Assembly (NCBI GenBank): GCA_027577595.1
Contig: JANBRJ010000080.1
Span: 16,865-80,864, forward strand
Origin: Coemansia sp. RSA 487
Taxonomy: Eukaryota; Kickxellomycota; Kickxellomycetes; Kickxellales; Kickxellaceae
Length of the DNA: 64,000 nucleotides
Direction: 5' to 3'
In this document: piece after piece, positions 19,325-28,818 of the stretch
Layout of the letters: each line of letters begins with the position of its first letter
How positions within the stretch are numbered: the stretch's first letter is position 1
The notes under the pieces: generated by a model
What the model was told of the DNA's origin: nothing
Seen by the model: only the letters and a program-made list of their open reading frames with translations
Databases searched by the model: none
Position numbers and translations under genes: made by a program

Positions 19325-20857
19325 CTACTTGATAGGCATCAACGACGATACTGGCCACTTCCCTATGTATGCTCTTCCAGCTGCTAGCTTGACCGTGCGT
19401 GGTATTCCCAATAACCTTGATGTTATTAAATGTGTAAAATGTATCTCCTCTATATTTGGAATCTTGGAGAGTAGTTTTGCTATATCATCAATGTATATTG
19501 CACAACCTAGCTCAATGGAATGAAGGTACTCCCAATATATATTATGCTTATCGTTGAATAGAGTATCCATATTATCAATACTAACCTCTACACGTCTCGC
19601 TAGATCTGGAATACCAAGCATATCATTCATGAATTTGTGAAAATTGAATATCCGACTACCATCTCGGTTGGAAGCTGCATGTCTTTCAAAAACCCCTTTG
19701 GCGACGCCCATATCAAAACCTTCAAACCAAACTGTTGCTCGATCCAAAATCAAGCGAATGTTTTCTATTATCTTTAAATTGTGGATAGATGCTAGAAATG
19801 CAAGAGTGAATGGACAAATACGTATAGACACACTGTCAAGCTTTGGCGCCACAACTTTATAATCAAGTGCGTGTTTATAATGCCCCCATGTGATAAATTC
19901 ATTGTTTTCTTCATCTACTTCAAAACCACTTGATAGATATAAACTTTTCAATTCCTTGAAGTGCATGATCCTTAAATCGTCATTTCGTTTAAAGTAATCC
20001 CAGCCAACATTCACATTCATATGTTCCAGATGCAATCTTTCAAGCCCTTCCACATTTATCGGCGGCAGTTTTGTTGAGACATATGTATATCCATGTAGTT
20101 TGGCATATTTCAATTTATCCTGAAAAGCTTCTACCATTCCAAGTCCTACACTTGGATAATCAAACCCCATTAATTGATGTGCGTAGCCTTTAAACACTGA
20201 TTGAGTAAATCCCAATAGTACGGGTGTATCCCACATATGGTCACACTTGATATGAATAACACGTGTAATATGTTGAGCAAACTCCTTACCTATATAATTA
20301 GCATCTGTAATACCCGCTGGAATGTTAGCCCTGAAATTTGCATTATAGCCTATACAAAATGAAAACTTCAAATGTCTGACTTTTTCCAGCAAGTGTCTAT
20401 GATGCCGTATTTTTTCTATTATCTTGGGAAGGTTATACAGTGGATTGCCAAGTGTTTTTACATGTATATGAATATTCTTAGGGTAACATTTACAATATTC
20501 TGGAATAATATTCAGGTTGGACTTTACGGCAAATGCACTTGCTAATGGCTCATTTGTGTCATCTGAACAGCTGAGTTCATCATATGTATCATAGCCGGAA
20601 TAATCGCATAAATCGGCACTAACGCCCCAGTCATTTATTATTGAATCTTGTCTACTGATGCGGGAGCATCTAAAAAATGAGGTTCTATGTACTTTATGAA
20701 GCGCTAAGTTCCTCCATATCTTGCAACTCGACAAGAGCGCAATCTTGGTTTTCCATAGATTCAGTTTATAATGCTTGGAGGAAGCCCAACGCCTGTAGTT
20801 GACAGTGAAGTGGAAAATGCTTATTAGAATTGCCTCAGGAAGCTCATTAATATGCAT
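19325..20857 (-). CDS. F-box-like protein of an AT-rich lineage-type family
   Basis: The start is placed at ATG 20857 (MHINELPEAILISIFHF), giving 510 residues; the frame also has an ATG at 20947 adding 30 residues. The N-terminal 60 residues look like an F-box: LPEAILISIFHF...WRNLALHKV. The rest is a leucine-poor repeat-like region without named domains, perhaps degenerate LRR-type (LKSLYLSSGF, LKIIENIRLIL). F-box proteins recruit substrates to SCF ubiquitin ligases. The gene is markedly more AT-rich than its neighbours. Very similar N-termini recur in expanded families that I associate with Kickxellales; that is recollection, not a search. The downstream domain remains unassigned. Confidence 0.7.
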   Translation of the reverse strand: MHINELPEAILISIFHFTVNYRRWASSKHYKLNLWKTKIALLSSCKIWRNLALHKVHRTSFFRCSRISRQDSIINDWGVSADLCDYSGYDTYDELSCSDDTNEPLASAFAVKSNLNIIPEYCKCYPKNIHIHVKTLGNPLYNLPKIIEKIRHHRHLLEKVRHLKFSFCIGYNANFRANIPAGITDANYIGKEFAQHITRVIHIKCDHMWDTPVLLGFTQSVFKGYAHQLMGFDYPSVGLGMVEAFQDKLKYAKLHGYTYVSTKLPPINVEGLERLHLEHMNVNVGWDYFKRNDDLRIMHFKELKSLYLSSGFEVDEENNEFITWGHYKHALDYKVVAPKLDSVSIRICPFTLAFLASIHNLKIIENIRLILDRATVWFEGFDMGVAKGVFERHAASNRDGSRIFNFHKFMNDMLGIPDLARRVEVSIDNMDTLFNDKHNIYWEYLHSIELGCAIYIDDIAKLLSKIPNIEEIHFTHLITSRLLGIPRTVKLAAGRAYIGKWPVSSLMPIK

Positions 20858-21152
20858 ATTTAAAAACTTTGTAGTTGAATAAAAGGCAAAAAGTTTAAAT
20901 GGGTTGTAAAGCAAAGAAAAGTGGATAGACTGCAGCTGCCAACCCATTCTCGATTTTTAAAAACAGCTACAAAGTCAATTTTGTTCTTTTCATATAAAGA
21001 CAAAAAACTCCTCTTCTAGAGATGCCGCCATTTTAGCCATTTCAAAGTTTTCTATACAGATGATATCAGCAAAATCTAGAACAGCTCTCAGCTCAAGTGT
21101 TATTACAGGCTTCTAGGCAAGATAGCTAAAATATGTATGAGGTTTATAGTGT

Positions 21153-24100
21153 TTACATTTTGCCAAGTAAGTCAATGACAGATTGCAAAGAAGCTGGCAG
21201 CAGCTTCTTGCCGTACACGTCCAAGCGACTGCCAAATTTAACATCTGTACTGTTTTCGCAGAGTGGTTGGTGCTGTCCAAGTGGACTAGGCAAGCACTGG
21301 TGATGACCAGAATTTTGCTGCTGCAAGTGGCAGTTAGGAAGGGTATCTACAGATGCAACGCCAAGGGTGTTTAGAAGGCCGCTAGCAACATTTTGGTTAA
21401 CGGTCGACGAAATTTGGACAAATTTCCGGATATGTTCCAGCAAAGTAGACGTGCTTTTGCCTGGCAGCTGGTTAAGGATCGCCTGTCTGATGGGGCCAGA
21501 ATCGCGCATAAGAAACCCAAGAAGAACAGCCAGATATCCAGCTGTAACCGATGCATCCATGTTGCTCTCTTCCTCTAAACAGCGTCCCAAGAACGCGCCA
21601 GTTATAAGCGCGACCAGCGGCATCTTGTCAGTACAAGCGCACACGGGGAAGCATTTCCCCTCTAGCTGACACCGCGGGCTTTGAAGAACGTGGCCAAAAT
21701 ATACTGTGGACGATGGATCCGACTCTACGACATTTATAAGCAATGCACATGATATCAGCAGCACGTCGTATTTTAGGCTGTTTTCATCTTCGGCAAGCTG
21801 CGCTTTACGTCTAGGCGCGAATACCTTCGAATTGTGCTCGGCCAAGGAATGTTTGTCAGGGATGGAGTCTAAACCACGCGACATCAAGGCAATACTTTTG
21901 GCAACAATTGCCAGCCCCTCGCTTGCAAAGAAGCGGGAACAAAACGCCGTGCTTCCGTAAGACAGATTCACTAAAAGTTGAAGATCAAGCGCCAGAGTCT
22001 CCAGCACCTGGTTCAAAGACAAGTTTGTGGTCCTAGCACATGTCTGCTGACATACGGTTAGCAAGTGAAGTAGCGTCGGCACACATGATTCTATCGAAAG
22101 TAGCTCCTCCTGGTTCTCGATGTTTGCAGCAATGCAGAAGCGCAGTATTTCCAACTCAACGCCAATGAATGCAAAGCTCGGGGTAATGGCGCTCGGCTCT
22201 TGAGAAAGCAGACGGTCAAACGCCTTTGCATTGCGCTTATTGTGTCTGGTAGGATATGATGTTGCTGCCAGTTTCTCTTTGGCAACGCTGGGTTTGGACT
22301 TCTTTCCAGCATAAAAAACAGGTGCTTTTTTCGTCTCCTCCGGGAGATCAAAGTCCATCCACACATCGTCGCCCTCGTTGTTGTCATTAGGTGTCAGTGG
22401 TTGACTGCAAAAACCCGATTTCTTAGGAAACAGCCCTTGCGCTTTAGAATTTGGTACTGTAAATAGTGATTTGCGCTGCTGTTCGACAAACGCAGGCAAA
22501 TCCATCGCTAATACCCGCTCCGCAACAAGACCAAGACACCCGGATTCGTGCATCTCGTTGCGAAGCAAGGGCGCAATCGCAACAAGAGCCACATCGTTGT
22601 TACGCGAAAATCCGAACAAAGCACAAAGTGCCAAGCTGTACATAGACAGCGGCATTTTCCCGTCGTTCAAAAGATTGTGCCCATGCGCCAGCCTGCAGAT
22701 CTGCTCAGCGCACCCGAACTGCGCAGGGGAGTCGAAATCATGTTTGCGTCGCAGTGCCAGAATGTCAGCTGCCGTATTGGTGCTTACTGTCTTAAGTATT
22801 CCGGCAACGGTTTCAAGGATCTGCTTTTCAAAAACCAGCATCTGCATCGCAGTTGGTGTTAGGAATGCAATTGCTATCAGGGCCGTTGTGGCGGAGAGAA
22901 TAACTGGGTCGTCGCGGATACGTCCCAACGTTTGCACAAGGGCTGAAAGCTTGGATTTGCTTGCAAGCAAGTCGTCGCAAAAGTCCTGGTCTTCGAGTCT
23001 GGACAGAAGCTTTTCACAGGCCAATGATGTCGAGTCCTCTGTTCTGTTGGCTGTACTGAGCCCGTGAATAATATCACCTAGTTGCTGCTTAAACGGACCA
23101 ACGGACACTTCTCGCTCGCTTTCGTTATGACTAGCGTTTCCACTGCTTAGCTTTGGATCGACCGGATCTATAAGATCAAGTAAGCGTCCAGGCGCACGCA
23201 TGTTGCTATCGTACGGAAAATTCTCAAGTGCCGGTCTGCCCGTGGTTTCAAATACCGCTTGCACCCTTAAGGTAGGCGAGATCTCGATACCCAGCGCTCC
23301 ACCACCATCGCCGACTAAATCGTAGTCCTCGTCGTCACGCGAGCGACCATATGTATAGACCACGTTGTGGGTGTATGCACGCATCTGAAGTCGCTTGGAC
23401 GTTGCCGTTGACGGGCCCTGTATGGAGTTCAGGACCTGGCGGTTCCCGATCTGCGCAATCGGCGTAGCACTGACATCTGCTACTGTTGCTTCTGTTAGAT
23501 GTGCCGCGTGCTCGCGGATACTATCGCTATCGCTGTATTCCGACCCAGCATGGCCACTCAGAAGCTGGCTACATTTTCCGCTATCCAAAAGGCGGCCAGG
23601 AGTTGATGGCGGGGATGAGGAAAGCAGGCTGTCATTGCCCTCGCGAATCGATCCTCTACTGCGTTTTGATTTGACCGGCCGCCTTGGACCCTTTGTCCGT
23701 GCGAATATCGGACTGCTTGACAAAAGGTCGCTCATTTCAAACACTGACGTAGCTGCTTCGTGGTCAGAGGAAGCGGGCTGAGAGTTTGCGGGCGATGTTC
23801 TGGCGTTCTTTAACCTCGCTCTGCTGACACTGGCCTTTGTAGTCACAGCGGTCCTCTTCCCTCCTCTACCAGCTTTTGCAATAACTGGCTTGCTGATTGA
23901 GTCGGCTTTGCTGCCATTCATACGCGATGCTGGCTGTGCGCTTTTGACTTTTTTGATCGCCTTGCTACCTCCGACAAGTGCCCTTTTTGGTGGTGGTTTA
24001 GCTGGCGGCTTTGATATACCTCCTGCGTTCGATGTCTTTTTAGATACAGTAGCAGCAGCCATGAACGGATTGCTAGGAATTTCATCCAGATCCCATTTGT

Positions 24101-24506
24101 CCTTTGTGGCCTCGAGTACCTCCCTTGACGACGATGGAATAGCGGTACTACCAGAGATACCTGAAGTGCTATTGTCAGAGCTACCAAGGCTGTGAAAAGG
24201 CTCAGATTTAGTATTCTCATAAAGCGAATCCAGCTTGGATATTGCCAGGTGCGCGGTTCTGCGAACCCACGGTCTATCTGCCGTATCGCCGGTCTCACCG
24301 TCAGACTCTGAGCTATTACTATTGGAATCGCTATCGTCGCTAGATTTTTCTTTTGTATGTGCAGCAGTAAAGAGAACAGGCGACTTTCCCGATCCTGCGC
24401 TTAGTGCAGAAACAGCGACTGCCGCCCTGCGAGCAGCAAGTGCCTTGCGTCCATATGTCGCGGCGGCTGCTGGTCTACGACGAATGTTGGCAAATGGGTC
24501 GGCCAT
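21153..24506 (-). CDS. WPL1: WAPL-like cohesin release factor
   Basis: A 1117-residue protein with an ATG start. The N-terminal 370 residues are a disordered Ser/Lys/Pro-rich arm with basic patches. A short Tyr-Gly-Arg motif (VVYTYGRSRDDEDY, about 382-395) precedes the helical-repeat WAPL domain. Recognisable blocks are EKLLSRLEDQDFCDDLL (about 490), ALIAIAFLTPTAMQMLV, LLISCALLINVVESD and, near the end, YLAVLLGFLMRDSGPIRQAI with LPGKSTSTLLEHIRKFV. These match the order seen in WAPL C-terminal domains. WAPL with PDS5 opens the SMC3-SCC1 gate to remove cohesin from chromatin. The long N-terminal arm is typical of animal rather than budding-yeast versions. The assignment rests on motif order. 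Confidence 0.8.
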   Translation of the reverse strand: MADPFANIRRRPAAAATYGRKALAARRAAVAVSALSAGSGKSPVLFTAAHTKEKSSDDSDSNSNSSESDGETGDTADRPWVRRTAHLAISKLDSLYENTKSEPFHSLGSSDNSTSGISGSTAIPSSSREVLEATKDKWDLDEIPSNPFMAAATVSKKTSNAGGISKPPAKPPPKRALVGGSKAIKKVKSAQPASRMNGSKADSISKPVIAKAGRGGKRTAVTTKASVSRARLKNARTSPANSQPASSDHEAATSVFEMSDLLSSSPIFARTKGPRRPVKSKRSRGSIREGNDSLLSSSPPSTPGRLLDSGKCSQLLSGHAGSEYSDSDSIREHAAHLTEATVADVSATPIAQIGNRQVLNSIQGPSTATSKRLQMRAYTHNVVYTYGRSRDDEDYDLVGDGGGALGIEISPTLRVQAVFETTGRPALENFPYDSNMRAPGRLLDLIDPVDPKLSSGNASHNESEREVSVGPFKQQLGDIIHGLSTANRTEDSTSLACEKLLSRLEDQDFCDDLLASKSKLSALVQTLGRIRDDPVILSATTALIAIAFLTPTAMQMLVFEKQILETVAGILKTVSTNTAADILALRRKHDFDSPAQFGCAEQICRLAHGHNLLNDGKMPLSMYSLALCALFGFSRNNDVALVAIAPLLRNEMHESGCLGLVAERVLAMDLPAFVEQQRKSLFTVPNSKAQGLFPKKSGFCSQPLTPNDNNEGDDVWMDFDLPEETKKAPVFYAGKKSKPSVAKEKLAATSYPTRHNKRNAKAFDRLLSQEPSAITPSFAFIGVELEILRFCIAANIENQEELLSIESCVPTLLHLLTVCQQTCARTTNLSLNQVLETLALDLQLLVNLSYGSTAFCSRFFASEGLAIVAKSIALMSRGLDSIPDKHSLAEHNSKVFAPRRKAQLAEDENSLKYDVLLISCALLINVVESDPSSTVYFGHVLQSPRCQLEGKCFPVCACTDKMPLVALITGAFLGRCLEEESNMDASVTAGYLAVLLGFLMRDSGPIRQAILNQLPGKSTSTLLEHIRKFVQISSTVNQNVASGLLNTLGVASVDTLPNCHLQQQNSGHHQCLPSPLGQHQPLCENSTDVKFGSRLDVYGKKLLPASLQSVIDLLGKM

Positions 24507-24875
24507 ATGTGTGCATTTAGAGACAAGAAAATTGATAATAAAGGAACTATAAAGGAAAATAATAGGTAATGAAAGAGAGAAAAAACACGCTAAGCCAGAA
24601 TCTAAACCTTTTTACGCGTCTTTTCACTTTCATGCTTTTGTGAGCATCAGCATCGTCATGCCTCCCTCTTTTTTCGATCAACACACAGTTTGGCCGTATT
24701 TTCTGCTGTGATCGGGCATTATACACGTGATGTGGCAAATGAAATGATATTGGGATGATGGTGGAATGTGGATGATGAAAAAACTTTACAGAAAGAAATA
24801 AGTGGTGAAGCAGGAGTATGCAAAACAGAGATGGACGCGAGAAACAGACAGAGTAGCAAAAAAAAACCAAGTGTA
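24507..24875. other. Intergenic region between WAPL and homeodomain genes
   Basis: A gap of 369 bp with the WAPL promoter and the 3' flank of the homeodomain gene, both on the minus strand. No further gene was recognised. Confidence 0.45.
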
Positions 24876-26255
24876 TCAGTTTGATGGGCGGCGCGGTTTT
24901 CTCATCACACACCTAACATCCATGGGAATGCACCCAGAGATCTCGATCTTGAGGCGAAGGCAAGACTCGTAGAACTTTGCGTTTGGAGTAAAAAAGAACT
25001 CGCCGTTGGGACTCCGGTGCTTGACAAACTGGCGGCACCGGATGTTAGCAAACCAGTACTTGAATTGCTTCTCGGACATCGGCTCGACAGCCAGGCAGCC
25101 AAGGCGCTCCTCGTCGCTCGGAAACGGGAAGCGCGTGTTTTCGAGCAGCCATCTGTAGAAGACAAGCTTTTGCCGTTTGGATATCGAGTTGCGCGGCTGG
25201 TTCTTCCAGGACGAAGAGCCACTGCGTGCCCTCGGTGATTTCCTGTCACTGCTTGAAGACACATACCCATGGCCGCTATTGCCAAGCGTTGCTGGGTGAG
25301 GCTCAGGGATAAAGGCAGCGGCGGTGCTGGTGTTCTGCTGGCTTGAATGGGCGCTGGAGCTGGAGATATTGTTGGGTGCGTCGAAATCAAGGGGCTTGTG
25401 AGCGGTGCCGTGTTGGACATGGTGGCTTCCGGCTGCTGTGACCGTGGCGGTGCTGCGGCTGTTCAGCTCCCCCGTCCAGATCTGTGTGTGGAGAGTTGGA
25501 GCACCGCTGGAAGCAGCAGAAGCATTGTTGCCCAGGCTGAAAAGCGGGGGATATTGGATGGTGGCAGGCGGCTGTGCCAATGTCTGGTGATTGTTGCTGC
25601 CTGCAGAGCCATTGTCTGTGAGTCGGAGGAAATCAACGCAATCAGCAGATATTGAGGGACTGCTGTGCAGCAGGGCTTGCGTCTGTCCCTGGGATGCACC
25701 ACTGTCGATCGCTACATCAATTCCGCCTATTCTTGTGCCATTGCCTGGATACAGCACCACACCCTGGTGCGCAAGGGTTTGTTGGTCTACTGGCACAGCC
25801 ATGGGCGACATACCCCAGGCGGCAAATGGCGCTGGAGGCGTGGCCTGGGCACCTAGAAGGACGTCAGGTTCTAGTGGCGAGCTGAACGGCATGTTCAGCA
25901 CCGAAAGCGATGACATGATGTCTTCGGGGCACGAGGCCGCTGCCTGGCTGTAGAACGCCTCAGTACAGAAGGGAAGGTTGCTTGCGTTGCCATTGCTTGT
26001 ATCTACGGCGTGGTGTTGGGTGTCGCCCATCAGAATTGGCGTGTTCTGCAGCTGCTCGACGGGTGTCAGCCGCGAAGCTGCTGGCAGCGAGAGCTGTTCA
26101 ATGAACGAGGATAGGTCTTCGACTCCAGAAGGCTGACATGGCGACGGGGCGCACTGATCACCGCTGCTCTCTGGAAACATACTGGCTTGCAAATGGAAAC
26201 CAGCTGGAGAACCCGTGAATGCAGAGGATGCTGGTGAGTACATTCCAAACGACAT
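24876..26255 (-). CDS. TALE-type homeodomain transcription factor
   Basis: The start is ATG 26255 (MSFGMYSPASS), giving 459 residues; the upstream extension depends on a TTG. The first about 345 residues are low-complexity Ser/Gln/Ala/Thr. A homeodomain occupies about 350-415: helix 1 QKLVFYRWLLENT, then RFPFPSDEERLGCLA with the three-residue loop insertion and Pro-Phe-Pro of TALE class, then recognition helix KQFKYWFANIRCRQF. The signature W-F-x-N-x-R-x-R is intact. About 45 residues follow the domain. The protein should bind DNA in the nucleus. In fungi TALE factors serve as mating-type or developmental regulators; which applies here is unknown. A 2.6-kb gap lies upstream. Confidence 0.88.
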   Translation of the reverse strand: MSFGMYSPASSAFTGSPAGFHLQASMFPESSGDQCAPSPCQPSGVEDLSSFIEQLSLPAASRLTPVEQLQNTPILMGDTQHHAVDTSNGNASNLPFCTEAFYSQAAASCPEDIMSSLSVLNMPFSSPLEPDVLLGAQATPPAPFAAWGMSPMAVPVDQQTLAHQGVVLYPGNGTRIGGIDVAIDSGASQGQTQALLHSSPSISADCVDFLRLTDNGSAGSNNHQTLAQPPATIQYPPLFSLGNNASAASSGAPTLHTQIWTGELNSRSTATVTAAGSHHVQHGTAHKPLDFDAPNNISSSSAHSSQQNTSTAAAFIPEPHPATLGNSGHGYVSSSSDRKSPRARSGSSSWKNQPRNSISKRQKLVFYRWLLENTRFPFPSDEERLGCLAVEPMSEKQFKYWFANIRCRQFVKHRSPNGEFFFTPNAKFYESCLRLKIEISGCIPMDVRCVMRKPRRPSN

Positions 26256-26372
26256 AAGCAGAATTAGAGAACTACTGGATGTGGCAAGGTTGGGGGAGTA
26301 TATACGAAGAGCCAAGGGAAAATAGTTAATAACTTAGGACCTTAGGGGGAGCGGGGTACCAAAAAAGGTCTT

Positions 26373-26410
26373 GTCGGACTTGAAGCGTCGGACTTGAAGC
26401 GTCGGACTTG
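26373..26410 (+). repeat. 14-bp tandem repeat, nearly 3 copies
   Basis: GTCGGACTTGAAGC occurs at 26373-26386 and 26387-26400 and continues as a partial third copy from 26401. It lies about 120 bp upstream of the homeodomain gene's start codon, so it could be a duplicated regulatory site. Confidence 0.85.
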
Positions 26411-27960
26411 ATAAGATTTTATTTTAGTGCAACAGTGGAAAGAATGCGCGATAAAGGAAGAAAAAAACAACCGTAAGGTCGGAGATGGGAGTGAGGAAAA
26501 GCCAAACTGGGATGAATAGGAATTCCGATGAGCTTTTAAGGATGGGTAGAGAAAATCTTTTGCGAAAGAAAATGCAAATGCAGATACGCCTGAACGGGTG
26601 CACAAACTGGGACAGGAGTGCAGAAGCGCTTCCTTTTAATGTGTGGCCCGAAACAAAAGCGAGTTGTCACGAAGGCAGCAAAAAAAAACAAGATGGCCGT
26701 GGAGAGAGGCAAGGAGTGTTGGCTGTGCATATTGTTGCTGGGACAAAAAACAACCAGCACTAAAATCTTCTCTTGCATGATCGTGAAGGATTCTATGTGG
26801 TATCGTTTCTTCGAAACATAGGCCAGGAAACCGGATAAAATGCTATATTCAGCGTTGTCTTGTGAGCTAGCAAAGGACGCCTTGTTTATTTTTCTGGTGT
26901 ACGTGAGCGCAAATAATGGAACGGGCACGGATGGCGCACAGTAGGCTCGATTATCGACAGGCTTGGCTCTGGTTATTCCTGGTGTAGCATCCGTCCGTGG
27001 CCTAGTTCATGGCTAGTTGATTTCCCTCCAGCGGTTGTCGAATTGTGGCGGCGTTCTTGGCAAGACAATTACTGGCCAAGACTTGAATGCAACCTATCCA
27101 TCCGTGTGCCACAAGCCTTCTTTTTTTTTTTAGCTTTACTTGCCTTGCTGCACTGGTAGAAGGAGGGGGACGTGCTATGGCTTTGCCAAGACCGTCAATG
27201 CCTTGGTGAACTGCACTAATCAATCTGGCTATGTATTTGGCATGCTCTCCTCCACTCTTTCGTGCTGTGTTGCAAGTTCCGTTTTAGCCCTCCCTGTACC
27301 TTGCATTGATTCTATAAAAAGAACTACATGCATAAAATAAGCAAAAGCGCATTGCAGTCAGTTTCTGGAGGATGGGATGGATACACAAAAAACATTATTT
27401 GTAGGTGTACTTACAAATCAAAAAAGCACATTTTTGCATAGAGTTCCCAGATAATAAAATGCGTTCCAAAAATAGTTCCAAGACTAACAATACCCCAGCC
27501 CTGACCGATAAATTGTTTTAGGTCTTGGCGTTTTCGGCATGTCTGGCATTTCAAGACTTCCAAGACAAGTAGGCACGCAACAAAAGATGTTTCTGGCTGT
27601 CAGCAGATACCGCACGGGTATCTCTCAAAGTTCAGAGGCCTGCCGCCGCCAGACCTGTCCATTCCTTGTTGATCGTGGCCATTTCGACAAATCCACGCCG
27701 CGCATTGCAAATGATATGTCTTGGGAGGGAGAGATGTTGTCCCTAATCAATAGACAATGCCATGGATATGTAGATTCCTCCAGCTCATACTTGCAATTCT
27801 ACTGCTTTAATATAATCCTGGCGCCAAGCGCAGTTCTATATTGTTCACCTGTGTAGAATATACTGACAGGGCACGCCGGCAGAAAAGGGGGACATTAGTG
27901 CCCAGACAGAAAACCAAAAACTCAGGCGGAAGAACAATGGAGCGTCGATTTGCCGGCTTG

Positions 27961-28014
27961 GCTGTGACCTTTATCACCATTAGCTGTGGCCTTTATCACC
28001 TTTAGCTGTCACCT
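27961..28014 (+). repeat. 22-bp tandem repeat, 2.5 copies
   Basis: GCTGTGACCTTTATCACC plus four bases is followed by a near-identical copy at 27983-28004 and a truncated third from 28005. It lies about 800 bp before the CYK3 start in non-coding sequence. Confidence 0.8.
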
Positions 28015-28818
28015 GCAATTCCGGATGGTTGTGTTAAAATTCATCCGTACACAAATGCACGTACTACACGATCAGTCGATCACCTTGATTAATCAGCGAT
28101 CCTTTTGTATGTGATTTATTTACAATAAACATAAACAGACCAATTGGAATTCAGTGGTTGACGCAGAGATGCACAGACACAAAGAGGCTACAAAGACCGT
28201 GGGGAGCGGAGGGAGTACGCCGCTTCTGTTCGTTTCTGATTTGGCTCTTCACCCACAGCCATCACAGCGCTAAGCGCCGCAAGACAAAACAGAAAAAAAG
28301 AGCAAAGTGCATCTTTTTGCAGATGACTAGCAATAGTGGTATATTCCGCTCGTCGTATCTGCTCAATTTACCTTCTTGTTGCTATGATTCGCATTGCTTG
28401 TGTCTGGTTTGGTTTTCCAGAACATCAATCGCTCTTCTCTCTTTTTCTGTTTCATAGGCTGTTAGTCTGAAAAAAAAACAAGATTGCCACTGCTCCCTTG
28501 CCTCTGCTGTGTTCCTCTAGCCTCGTCTCGTTCCCAGTCTACATCTGCTGTTACTTCTCTCATCATCTATTTTAAAAGCTCCTGTGTTTGTAAGCGTCTT
28601 TGCTTCTTTCTTTTCTCTCTGGCCTTTTCCCACTGTTTGTATTTTTTCTACGAGCGCTTTCTTTACACTCTTTATTTACAATAACAGCGCATTGCACTCT
28701 ATTTACATTTCGTACCAGCCATAGAAGCAACAGCAGGTCCTGGGACTCGTGGAAGCTAGCTGTAAACGAAAAAAGAATTAGCATTTATCTTTTAAAAAAT
28801 TTGGCGCACACGCAAACA

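Larger units (their letters stand above)
26256..28818. promoter_or_regulatory. 2.6-kb gene-poor region between homeodomain and CYK3 genes
   Basis: A long divergent intergenic region. It contains two small direct-repeat patches (26373-26410 and 27961-28014) and no open frame of convincing coding character; the longest candidate (105 codons from 27539) has no family resemblance. A pyrimidine-rich tract precedes the CYK3 start. It probably carries extended regulatory sequence for the homeodomain gene, CYK3, or both. No tRNA was recognised. Confidence 0.5.

Noticed and set aside
27539-27856. A 105-codon plus-strand frame with ATG in the 2.6-kb gap
   Set aside because: No signal peptide, domain or plausible splice continuation; composition looks random. 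Transcript data would be needed to call it.
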